Below, piece by piece: positions 1 to 7,222 of a stretch of 13,715 nucleotides of DNA (position 1 is the first letter of the stretch; every line of letters begins with the position of its first letter). The position numbers were made by a program, and so were the translations under genes. Source of the DNA: Campylobacterota bacterium (lineage in GTDB: Bacteria > Campylobacterota > Campylobacteria > Campylobacterales > Sulfurovaceae); the NCBI GenBank assembly GCA_011330645.1, contig DRQB01000207.1:1-13715 (forward strand), given 5' to 3'. Under the pieces are notes generated by a model. That model searched no databases and was not told the DNA's origin. It saw only the letters and a list, made by a program, of their open reading frames with translations.

Positions 1-2312
1 AAACTCATCGCTGCTGCTGCAATCACTGGTGAAAGTAACAATCCAAATGCAGGGTACAAGGCACCCGCAGCAATAGGTACACCTATAGCATTGTATACAA
101 AGGCAAAGAAGAGATTTTGACGTATATTTTTCATCGTACCGCGGCTTAATTTGATGGCTCTGACAATCCCTGTTAAATCACCTTTGACCAAAGTAACACC
201 TGCGGACTCCATCGCCACATCTGTTCCTGTACCCATGGCAATACCCACATGTGCTTTGGCAAGTGCCGGAGCATCATTTACTCCATCCCCTGCCATAGCA
301 ACTATTTTTCCTTCACTTTGGAGTTGTGTTACCACTTTAGACTTCTCTTCTGGGGAGACTTCTGCCTGTACTCTATCGATACCAAGTTTGCTTGCCACTG
401 CCCCCGCGGTGACTTTGTTGTCTCCTGTAAGCATCACGACTTTAATGCCTTGAAGATGTAACGCACGTATCGCTTCAGGGGTACTCTCTTTTATAGGATC
501 CATCACCCCAACAACACCAGCTGCTTTACCATTAAGTGCGATGAGTATCACCGTCTGTCCCTCTTCTCTATATGCCTCAGCCAGATTTTGTAACTTATTT
601 ACCTCAATGCCCAGCCCTTCAAGTAACTTGTAGTTTCCTATAGCTACTTGTAACCCATCGACTTCTCCAGTGACCCCCTGCCCAGTAACGGACTGAAAGT
701 TTTTTGTTTTACTCAGTGTAATACCTCTTTCTTTCACACCTTCAACGATGGCTTCGGCTAAAGGGTGCTCACTTGACTGTTCAAGGGTCGCTACTACCTT
801 TAAGAGTAGGTTTTCATCTACGCCATCTTCTACCTCAACAGTAACCAGTTTAGGTTTTCCTTCCGTGAGTGTACCTGTTTTATCGACCACCAAGGTATCT
901 ACTTTTTCAAGTATCTCTAATGCTTCTGCATTTTTAATGAGTACTCCCATAGAAGCCCCTTTACCTGTACCCACCATGATAGAGACAGGCGTAGCCAAAC
1001 CCAAAGCACAAGGACAAGCAATGATAAGCACTGCCACTGCACTGACAACGGCATAGGCTAAACGAGGTTCAGGACCCCACAGATACCAAGCCACAAATGC
1101 CAAAATGGCCACAAGCACCACAATAGGAACAAAGTACCCTGAGACAATATCTGCGAGTTTTTGTATAGGTGCGCGTGAACGCTGTGCATTGGCAACCATA
1201 TCAACTATCTGTGAGAGTAAGGTATCTGCACCAACTTTTTCTGCCCGTATGAGTAAAGAACCTGTGGCATTGACGGTTGCACCTATGACTTCATCACCCT
1301 CTTTTTTAGCAACAGCTATAGGTTCACCTGTCACCATAGATTCATCTATATTACTTTCACCTTCAATAACTTTACCGTCTACTGGTACTTTATCTCCTGG
1401 GCGTATACGTAAGACATCACCTACCTGTACATCTTCTAAAGCGATGTCCTCTTCACTCCCATCTTCACGCACAATACGCGCTGTGTTTGGAGCAAGCCCC
1501 AGAAGCATTTGTATGGCAGTATTGGTTTGAGAGCGTGCACGTAGTTCAAGTACTTGTCCTAGTAAAACCAATGCTACGATGACTGCTGCAGCTTCAAAAT
1601 AGACATCCACAAGTCCTCCATCCATCTGCATTTTAGGCGGGAAAATGTGAGGAAATAGAAGTGCTACCATACTATAGAGCCATGCCGCACCAACACCTAG
1701 GGCTATGAGGGTAAACATATTGAGGTTCCATGTTTTGACTGAGTTTACACCTCTAACAAAGAACGGCCAACCACCCCAAAGTACAACGGGTGTTGCCAGT
1801 GCAAACATAATCCACTGTACCGTAGACATCTCTAACCATGACGGTAGCCATGAAGGTGCCAAATCTGCCACCATTGCCAATATGAAGACAGGCAGTGCCA
1901 AGATACTACTTATTTTAAAACGTTTTGTCATATCAAGTAACTCTTCGTCGTCTCCTTCTTCTGCACTTACAGTCATAGGCTCTAGTGCCATCCCACATTT
2001 AGGACAAGTACCTGGACCAATTTGCTGTATTTCAGGGTGCATGGGACAGGTGTACATCGCACCTGAGCTTTCCTCACTTATGGCACCATGTGTATGATTA
2101 TGATGTTCATGAGATTCTGGGGTAAAAATTGGCTTACAGGAAGGACAACTTTCATCTATGGGTTCTTCCATATAAGATTCAGGGTCTTTATCAAACTTCT
2201 CTTGACAGGAAGTAGAACAAAAATAATAGGTTACCTCATCTTTTTGTGTATAAAACTTTGTATCTGTTGAAATATCCATGCCACAAACGACATCTTTGAC
2301 TGTAGTACTCAT
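1..2312 (-). CDS. copA: Copper-translocating P1B-type ATPase CopA (3' end outside window)
   Basis: Inner-membrane pump that exports Cu(I) from the cytoplasm using ATP. The frame is open from the start to the left edge (770 residues visible). Instead of an HMA domain the N-terminus has a YHS domain (about residues 5-47, with VCGMD and FCSTSC), a CPSC motif and a His cluster (about 56-75), then a heavy-metal-binding domain (about 87-113, YTCPMHPEI and CPKCGMALEP). The catalytic parts follow in order: actuator TGE (328-330), CPC in the metal-binding helix (433-435), phosphorylated Asp477 in DKTGT, HP (516-517), GDGVND (675-680), YN in helix 7, and the M-S of helix 8 (769-770) at the edge. About 25-30 residues should be missing. 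Tandem ATG codons occur at 2315 and 2312; the AAAGGAG ribosome site ends 6 nt before 2312 and only 3 nt before 2315, so I chose 2312. Transcribed from the tandem-repeat promoter at 2346-2377. Confidence 0.95.
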   Translation of the reverse strand, partial: MSTTVKDVVCGMDISTDTKFYTQKDEVTYYFCSTSCQEKFDKDPESYMEEPIDESCPSCKPIFTPESHEHHNHTHGAISEESSGAMYTCPMHPEIQQIGPGTCPKCGMALEPMTVSAEEGDDEELLDMTKRFKISSILALPVFILAMVADLAPSWLPSWLEMSTVQWIMFALATPVVLWGGWPFFVRGVNSVKTWNLNMFTLIALGVGAAWLYSMVALLFPHIFPPKMQMDGGLVDVYFEAAAVIVALVLLGQVLELRARSQTNTAIQMLLGLAPNTARIVREDGSEEDIALEDVQVGDVLRIRPGDKVPVDGKVIEGESNIDESMVTGEPIAVAKKEGDEVIGATVNATGSLLIRAEKVGADTLLSQIVDMVANAQRSRAPIQKLADIVSGYFVPIVVLVAILAFVAWYLWGPEPRLAYAVVSAVAVLIIACPCALGLATPVSIMVGTGKGASMGVLIKNAEALEILEKVDTLVVDKTGTLTEGKPKLVTVEVEDGVDENLLLKVVATLEQSSEHPLAEAIVEGVKERGITLSKTKNFQSVTGQGVTGEVDGLQVAIGNYKLLEGLGIEVNKLQNLAEAYREEGQTVILIALNGKAAGVVGVMDPIKESTPEAIRALHLQGIKVVMLTGDNKVTAGAVASKLGIDRVQAEVSPEEKSKVVTQLQSEGKIVAMAGDGVNDAPALAKAHVGIAMGTGTDVAMESAGVTLVKGDLTGIVRAIKLSRGTMKNIRQNLFFAFVYNAIGVPIAAGALYPAFGLLLSPVIAAAAMS

Positions 2313-2345
2313 CATATGCTCCTTTATCTTTTTGATAACTAGTAT

Positions 2346-2377
2346 ATGATAGTACTTAAGTGTGCATGAAATGTGCA
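2346..2377 (-). promoter_or_regulatory. copA promoter with tandem 7-4-7 operator
   Basis: Read on the minus strand, the operator TGCACATTTCATGCACAC lies at 2377-2360: half-sites TGCACAT and TGCACAC, 11 bp apart. After 8 bp comes a -10 hexamer TATCAT at 2351-2346. The repeat occupies the -35 region, as activator sites of the PhoB type do. Predicted transcription start is near 2339, giving a leader of roughly 27 nt. The site sits 14 bp beyond the stop codon of the upstream cytochrome gene, so copA has its own promoter. The regulator identity is inferred. Confidence 0.8.
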
Positions 2378-2390
2378 CACTTATAAATTA

Positions 2391-2678
2391 TTATTTTCGG
2401 TCTGTATCTGTTTTAGAAGAAAGTATAAATGCCTGTATATCACGTGTTTCTTTACCTGTCAATCCTGCACGCACACGCATATGATTCATAGAAAATGACC
2501 ATGCACGTATACTTAAATCCGAAGGAGGACGCACATTATGACACCGCATACATGTATCTGCCCAGACTTGTGCACCATTGGCCAAATCTGGGATATACTC
2601 TTCTGCTATGATTCCACTTGTGGTTAATGCATAGGCTATAGCTATGATTTTTGTCATTCTTTTAATATTATGTTGCAT
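2391..2678 (-). CDS. Small periplasmic monoheme c-type cytochrome
   Basis: A 95-residue secreted cytochrome c. A signal peptide covers about residues 1-25 (hydrophobic IIAIAYALTTSGIIA, probable cleavage before EEYIP). One heme-attachment motif CMRCH is at 43-47; Met64 or Met67 could be the sixth ligand. Met8 could be an alternative start, but AGGAGG lies 5 nt before Met1, so Met1 is preferred. That ribosome site overlaps the stop codon of the porin gene upstream, so the two are co-transcribed and probably translationally coupled. Role: single-electron carrier in the periplasm; partner unknown. The link to copper rests on the shared promoter upstream of the porin. Confidence 0.8.
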   Translation of the reverse strand: MQHNIKRMTKIIAIAYALTTSGIIAEEYIPDLANGAQVWADTCMRCHNVRPPSDLSIRAWSFSMNHMRVRAGLTGKETRDIQAFILSSKTDTDRK

Positions 2679-2687
2679 TTTTTCCTC

Positions 2688-3830
2688 CTAAAAGCCAAAA
2701 GCAAATTGTGCTAAAAAACGATTGTTATTTGCACTTGAGTCGATTGCCGCATTATCTTCATCTGTATTAATCTCATAAGCAATTTTTGCCATAATATTAT
2801 TACTAAAAAGATAATTCAATCCTAATGTCCATTGATTACGATTCGTTTCTGGATTATCATACGCTCCATAACGAAGTACCGGTTCTAATTTAATCCTATC
2901 AAATTGATAAGATAATTGCGTATACCAAGCTTTCCAAGTACCTCCCTCTAACGGACTTAAAGCATTTTCGCCTATTTTTTGCTGTATATATTCTGCTTTA
3001 AGACTAAATGCATTGATGTTATACATCATATCGGTACCAAAGACATCATAATCTCTTTGGATTTCTTCATCAGACGCTAATGTTTCCGCAATCTTTCCAG
3101 TTGCAGCAGAAATCCCTATTTCCATATTGCCCACAGGGTTAATGGCATATCTTCCACCCCAGGTTTTACTTGCTCCAGATGAAGTTGTTTTAGCACTTGT
3201 ATCAATAATCACATCACCATCAGCGGCAATACCAAAAGTGGGTGCATTGGAAATAAACAAAGCATAATTGCTTCGTATTCCCCCTATTTTAGGCAGGCCT
3301 CCTCTTAATGCTATACCCACATTAGCAGAGGGAGCAGCCCCATCATGTCCAAAGCCAAGAGGGGCACTTGGAAGTTTATTGATCCATGAAGGGTGTAGGT
3401 TTTGTACAAATTGTCCTACAGGTGATAAAAACTTACCTATCTGTAATCCCATATAATCATTGATAAAAAATGTTCCTGCTGCATATTCAAGTTCTGTGTC
3501 AGTTTCACCTTCACTATTAATAGTAAATTCAACTTCACCTTCAAATTGAAACACATTTCCATACTGATAATGAAAAATGGGGGAAAATTGTACACTGGAA
3601 AATGAACCATCAGCATTTTGCTCATCTGTATAATCAAAAGAAGCATAACCCGCTAATTGGAATCCAGACATTGCGTTGCCTTCAAACTCTTTTTTCATTT
3701 GAATATCTCGCAATTTTAATGCTTCTACATCTTTTTGTAACTGTTTAATCGTACTACTTTCTATAGAAGATGCTACGATGACTGAAGACAACATTACACT
3801 TATTGTTGTACCTATAATCAAACTTTTCAT
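2688..3830 (-). CDS. Outer-membrane porin, beta-barrel
   Basis: A 380-residue porin of the phosphate-selective porin O/P-like type common in Campylobacterota. It has a signal peptide (MKSLIIGTTISVMLSSVIVA), then a short heptad-like stretch (about residues 22-50, IKQLQKDVEALKLRD) resembling the coiled-coil or anchoring segment of such porins, then alternating amphipathic strands with many aromatic residues, ending in FAFGF with the C-terminal Phe typical of BAM substrates. The start at 3830 is supported by GGAG upstream and by the signal peptide; the frame also extends upstream to a Met at 3911, but that would place the operator and -10 inside the gene. Substrate cannot be read from sequence. 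First gene of a two-gene operon with the cytochrome. Confidence 0.8.
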   Translation of the reverse strand: MKSLIIGTTISVMLSSVIVASSIESSTIKQLQKDVEALKLRDIQMKKEFEGNAMSGFQLAGYASFDYTDEQNADGSFSSVQFSPIFHYQYGNVFQFEGEVEFTINSEGETDTELEYAAGTFFINDYMGLQIGKFLSPVGQFVQNLHPSWINKLPSAPLGFGHDGAAPSANVGIALRGGLPKIGGIRSNYALFISNAPTFGIAADGDVIIDTSAKTTSSGASKTWGGRYAINPVGNMEIGISAATGKIAETLASDEEIQRDYDVFGTDMMYNINAFSLKAEYIQQKIGENALSPLEGGTWKAWYTQLSYQFDRIKLEPVLRYGAYDNPETNRNQWTLGLNYLFSNNIMAKIAYEINTDEDNAAIDSSANNNRFLAQFAFGF

Positions 3831-3867
3831 GATTTTCTCCTTTTTATAACTATTAAAACCATACTCG

Positions 3868-3899
3868 AATATAAAGTTTTTATGTGTACCTAATGTGCA
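3868..3899 (-). promoter_or_regulatory. Porin-cytochrome promoter with tandem operator
   Basis: On the minus strand, half-site TGCACAT (3899-3893), spacer TAGG, half-site TACACAT (3888-3882), then 8 bp and a -10 hexamer TATATT (3873-3868). This is the same geometry as the other five sites. It overlaps the oppositely oriented operator of the DUF4396 operon by 4 bp at the centre of the palindrome ATGTGCACAT (3893-3902). Predicted leader is about 30 nt. Confidence 0.75.
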
Positions 3900-3927
3900 C
3901 ATTCTATACACATAAAAGTATTATGCT
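3896..3927 (+). promoter_or_regulatory. DUF4396-GNAT-Rieske operon promoter with tandem operator
   Basis: Operator TGCACATTCTATACACAT at 3896-3913 (half-sites 11 bp apart), then 8 bp and a -10 hexamer TATGCT at 3922-3927. Its first half-site shares the palindromic centre with the divergent porin promoter, so three half-sites serve two promoters. Predicted leader is about 43 nt. Confidence 0.78.
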
Positions 3928-3977
3928 TGTTTTAAGGCATCTTCATACCTGCCTATTTATGAGAAAAAAGGAAACAT

Positions 3978-4793
3978 ATGCTTTCAGGAATTATATTTTT
4001 ATGGTTTATACTTACTGTACTTTCTGTATTATTTGTGATTATTGATATTCACGATACGCCAGAATCTCCTGTACTTAAATGGGGATTTATATTACTTACC
4101 CTCTACACAGGTCCTATAGGAGCATTTCTTTATGTTCTAGGGTGTAGAGAACCCTTACCTGGACTCCATGAACAATATGTTTCTACCCGTTGGAGGCAAG
4201 TTTTAGGTTCTACGATGCATTGTGTTGCAGGAGATGGATTAGGGATATTGGTAGGTGCTATTATTGGTAGTCTTATTCATTTATCACAACTAGAAGATAT
4301 TACACTTGAATACATACTTGGTTTTGGATTTGGATGGACTATTTTTCAAGCACTTTTCATGAAAGACTCAGCAGGGGGCTCTTTTACCCAAGCACTTAAA
4401 AACACCTTTCTTCCTGAACTTATTTCTATGAATTACCTTATGGCTGCGATGGTTGTGGTGATGACGATTGGTATGCATGGGATACCACAAGGAAATGACC
4501 CCACTACAGCAGCATTTTGGTTTATTATGTCGATGTCTCTTCTGGTAGGTTTTATATTTGCTTTTCCTGTTAACTGGTGGCTTGTGTCAAATCATTTAAA
4601 ACATGGGATGATGACCATTCGACCAAACCATAAAAATCATACACAAACAGAAACAATGCAAGAGGAACCATCCAAACACACCATGGGTGATAATACCCAT
4701 AAAGTTTCTACTTCTAAAATCACTTTAGTTGTATTACTTTCTATATTGATATTTACACTCGGTGTGATGTTTGCACTTACTTACAAAGGATAA
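3978..4793 (+). CDS. DUF4396 family multipass membrane protein
   Basis: A 271-residue integral membrane protein with about seven hydrophobic segments (roughly residues 3-24, 36-56, 80-101, 111-127, 151-167, 180-203 and 247-267). It matches the DUF4396 family by the STMHCVAGDGLG segment (His81, Cys82) and the FAFPVNWWLVSNHLKHGMM segment (195-212). The fifth segment is rich in Met (MNYLMAAMVVVM), and a His/Met-rich loop (about 208-241) precedes the last helix; both could bind copper, but this is only suggestive. The family has no established reaction. AAGGAAA lies 4 nt before ATG. First gene of a three-gene operon; the next start is 4 nt after its stop. Confidence 0.8.
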   Translation: MLSGIIFLWFILTVLSVLFVIIDIHDTPESPVLKWGFILLTLYTGPIGAFLYVLGCREPLPGLHEQYVSTRWRQVLGSTMHCVAGDGLGILVGAIIGSLIHLSQLEDITLEYILGFGFGWTIFQALFMKDSAGGSFTQALKNTFLPELISMNYLMAAMVVVMTIGMHGIPQGNDPTTAAFWFIMSMSLLVGFIFAFPVNWWLVSNHLKHGMMTIRPNHKNHTQTETMQEEPSKHTMGDNTHKVSTSKITLVVLLSILIFTLGVMFALTYKG

Positions 4794-4797
4794 ATAG

Positions 4798-5079
4798 ATG
4801 GATAGACATACACTGATTCACAACAAAGAAAAGAAGCGTTATGAATTTCATATAGAAAATATAACAGCGTTTATTGAATACGAAAGAAATAAAGATGTTT
4901 TATCTTTAACCCGTACTATCGTTCCTAAGGAACTTGCAGGTCGAGGCATTGCTAAAGCATTATGTGTAGCAGTAATGGAAGAGATAGAAACACAAGGGTT
5001 AAAAATGAAACCAGAGTGTTCTTACATTGTCTCTTTTGTTAAAAAATATCCAGAGTATCAAAAACTCATAGGAAAATAA
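4798..5079 (+). CDS. Small GNAT-like N-acetyltransferase (YidJ/NATD1 type)
   Basis: A 93-residue single-domain GNAT-related protein of the short PF14542-like class. The acetyl-CoA loop appears as ELAGRGIAKAL (45-55) and the characteristic C-terminal block as KPECSYIVSF then KKYPEY (71-87). Compared with full GNAT proteins (about 150 residues) it lacks the N-terminal strands, as is normal for this class. The acceptor substrate is unknown. Its AAGGA ribosome site overlaps the end of the DUF4396 gene, so the two are tightly coupled. Its presence in a copper-type operon is unexplained. Confidence 0.82.
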   Translation: MDRHTLIHNKEKKRYEFHIENITAFIEYERNKDVLSLTRTIVPKELAGRGIAKALCVAVMEEIETQGLKMKPECSYIVSFVKKYPEYQKLIGK

Positions 5080-5096
5080 AAAAGAAAGGATAAATA

Positions 5097-5633
5097 ATGA
5101 AAACAGATCGCAGAGGATTTATGCTTGGTGCCTTTACGGGTATCGGTGCGGCAGGAGTGCTATATGCTATGAAAAGAACATGGGATCCACTTCCAACTGT
5201 ACAACATGCAGGGGTCACAACCATTAACCTAAATGAGATAAATGAAAATGAACTAATGATTTATAAATGGCGAGGAAAACCTATTTTTGTATTAAAAAAG
5301 ACACCTGATATTGTCGCAAAGCAAAGCACAAATGACTTAGCACGCGACATTATTGTAGGAGAAGCACATTATATGCTTTGTATCGGACTATGTACCCATT
5401 TAGGGTGTATTCCTGCCTATAGAGAATCCAAACATATTTTTTTATGTGCCTGCCATGGTGCAGAATATGATAGTAGTGCCATTAACACCAAAGCACCTGC
5501 ACCTTTACCGATGCTTATTCCACCTTTTAAGATAAAAGAGAATAACTTAGTCATAGGTGATGAAGGATTAGAATATACGAAAATGAAAGAAAGAGGGCTA
5601 TTGGGTCTTAAAAAACTTGACCCATATACTTAA
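5097..5633 (+). CDS. Solo Rieske [2Fe-2S] protein with Tat-like signal
   Basis: A 178-residue Rieske iron-sulfur protein similar in layout to the Rieske subunit of cytochrome bc1 (UcrA/PetA). The N-terminus DRRGFMLGAFTGIGAAGVLY (4-23) is a Tat-type signal/anchor. Box 1 is CTHLGC (Cys99 and His101 ligands, Cys104 disulfide); box 2 is CACHGAEYD (Cys117 and His120 ligands, Cys119 disulfide). All four cluster ligands and both disulfide cysteines are present. No cytochrome b or c1 gene follows, so it is not part of a local bc1 operon. It sits 17 nt after the GNAT gene, with AAAGGA before the start. Possible role: spare or copper-stress Rieske subunit, or electron donor to a periplasmic partner; inferred only. 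Confidence 0.85.
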   Translation: MKTDRRGFMLGAFTGIGAAGVLYAMKRTWDPLPTVQHAGVTTINLNEINENELMIYKWRGKPIFVLKKTPDIVAKQSTNDLARDIIVGEAHYMLCIGLCTHLGCIPAYRESKHIFLCACHGAEYDSSAINTKAPAPLPMLIPPFKIKENNLVIGDEGLEYTKMKERGLLGLKKLDPYT

Positions 5634-5654
5634 GCATGCAAGAAAGAACTAGTG

Positions 5655-5686
5655 TGCACACTACATACACGGTTTGACTGTAGGAT
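5655..5686 (+). promoter_or_regulatory. Promoter of multicopper oxidase-cytochrome operon
   Basis: Operator TGCACACTACATACACGG at 5655-5672, 8 bp, then a -10 hexamer TAGGAT at 5681-5686. The second half-site TACACGG is the most degenerate of the set. Predicted start near 5693 gives a leader of about 75 nt, the longest among the six. A 7-bp inverted repeat (TGTAGGA 5679-5685, TCCTACA 5701-5707) overlaps the -10. Confidence 0.75.
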
Positions 5687-5767
5687 GATGATTGATATTG
5701 TCCTACACATCCATATAGAGCATATCAAACATAACATACTATACCAAGAGATAAAAAGGATATTTAT

Positions 5768-7186
5768 ATGAAAAGAAGAAATTTTTTAACTTTAAGCAGT
5801 GTAACCGCACTTTATGTATTAACAGGGTGTGGTGGAGGAAGTAGTTCTTCAAGTAGTACCAGTAGCGGTTCTACTACAACTGTCGCACTTCCCATACCTG
5901 ACTTGTTGAAAGCCACGGATAAAAATGGTATTCAACATTACGATTTGACCATTCAAGAAGAAGAACATTCTTTTTTTGACGGTATCAATACGCAAACATT
6001 TGCTATAAATGGTACGTATCTTGCCCCTACATTACTGATACAAGATGGGGATAACGTCTCTATTAATTATACCAATACATTAACTGAAGACACAACAATG
6101 CATGGTCATGGCATGCATGTTCCTGCTAATATGGATGGAACAGCGCATCAAGTGATTGCTGCAGGAGATACGTGGTCAGCTGTATATACAGTCAATCAAA
6201 AAGCCTGTACAAACTGGTATCATCCTCATGCATTAGGTACCACAGCAAAACAAGTTTATCAAGGACTTGCAGGGCTCATCATCATTGAAGACACTGAGAG
6301 TAAAGCATTAGATTTACCAAATCGTTATGGAACAGATGATATTCCTTTAGTATTGCAAGATAGATACTTTAGCTCAGATAAAACAGCATTTGACTATTCT
6401 CCAAGTAATCAAGAGATTGTCCAAGGATATATTGGTGATAATTTCATTACCAATGGTGCAATAGAACCTACTTTCAATGCAGAAGCAAAAGAAATACGTT
6501 TTCGTATTTTAAATGGTTCAAATTCGAGTATGTATGATCTTGGTTTTTCTGATGCTAAAAGCTTCAAACAAATTGCTTCTGATAATGCTTTTCTGGAATC
6601 TCCTGTAAGCATGTCACGTCTAACCCTTTCCCCTGGGGAACGTGCAGAAATTGTAGTAGATTTTTCAAATGACAAAGGTTCAATTTTTACATTCAAAGAA
6701 TTTAACAATGACAAAACATTTCTCACTGTTGATGTCAATAATGATGCCACAGCTACAACAACATTACCCAATACACTTACAACACTTGATCCAATCGAAA
6801 CATCCGTTAAAACAAGAACTTTTACCCTTGAGAGAACCAATGGAAAACTGACTATCAACCAAAAAGAAATGGATTTAAACCGTATTGATGAAACCTTAAA
6901 TCTCGAAGATGTAGAAATTTGGGAAGTAACAAACAATATGAATGTCAATCATAATTTCCACATCCATGCAACACACTTTAGAGTCATAGAAAGAGATGGC
7001 AGTATTGACAATGTACCAGAAAATGAAAAAGGGTACAAAGATGTTGTCCATTTAGCAGGTAATGCCAGTGTAAAACTACTTGTAAAAATGACTGATTTTA
7101 CGGATTCAACTATTCCCTATATGTACCATTGTCACTTTCTTGAGCATGAAGATGATGGTATGATGGGACAATTTACTGTGATATAA
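5768..7186 (+). CDS. Lipoprotein multicopper oxidase (laccase/CueO/CotA-like)
   Basis: A 472-residue periplasmic multicopper oxidase that likely oxidises Cu(I) or organic/metal substrates with reduction of O2 to water. The N-terminus combines a twin-arginine (KRRNFL) with a lipobox LTGC (Cys21) and a Ser/Gly/Thr linker (22-38), suggesting a Tat-exported, lipid-anchored enzyme. All copper ligand blocks are visible: HGHG (His112, His114), HPH (His152, His154), HNFHIH (His395, His398, His400) and HCHFLEHEDDGM (His454, Cys455, His456, His460, axial Met465). It is shorter than PcoA and has no Met-rich insert. The substrate cannot be read from sequence. Start supported by AAAAGGA upstream. The cytochrome gene begins 36 nt downstream without a terminator between them. 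Confidence 0.9.
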   Translation: MKRRNFLTLSSVTALYVLTGCGGGSSSSSSTSSGSTTTVALPIPDLLKATDKNGIQHYDLTIQEEEHSFFDGINTQTFAINGTYLAPTLLIQDGDNVSINYTNTLTEDTTMHGHGMHVPANMDGTAHQVIAAGDTWSAVYTVNQKACTNWYHPHALGTTAKQVYQGLAGLIIIEDTESKALDLPNRYGTDDIPLVLQDRYFSSDKTAFDYSPSNQEIVQGYIGDNFITNGAIEPTFNAEAKEIRFRILNGSNSSMYDLGFSDAKSFKQIASDNAFLESPVSMSRLTLSPGERAEIVVDFSNDKGSIFTFKEFNNDKTFLTVDVNNDATATTTLPNTLTTLDPIETSVKTRTFTLERTNGKLTINQKEMDLNRIDETLNLEDVEIWEVTNNMNVNHNFHIHATHFRVIERDGSIDNVPENEKGYKDVVHLAGNASVKLLVKMTDFTDSTIPYMYHCHFLEHEDDGMMGQFTVI

Positions 7187-7222
7187 TGCCAGTATATACT
7201 AACAAATAATAAAAGGAATATA

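Noticed and set aside
151..2270. Several plus-strand open frames across the copA region
   Set aside because: They are shadows of the minus-strand ATPase, which is continuous with every P-type motif in order.
3831..3911. Upstream extension of the porin reading frame to a Met at 3911
   Set aside because: It would place the operator and -10 inside the gene and bury the signal peptide 27 residues in; GGAG and the signal peptide fit the start at 3830.
6409..6948. Long open frame antisense to the multicopper oxidase
   Set aside because: It lies entirely opposite a gene with all copper ligands, has no ribosome site or family features, and reads as a codon-use shadow.
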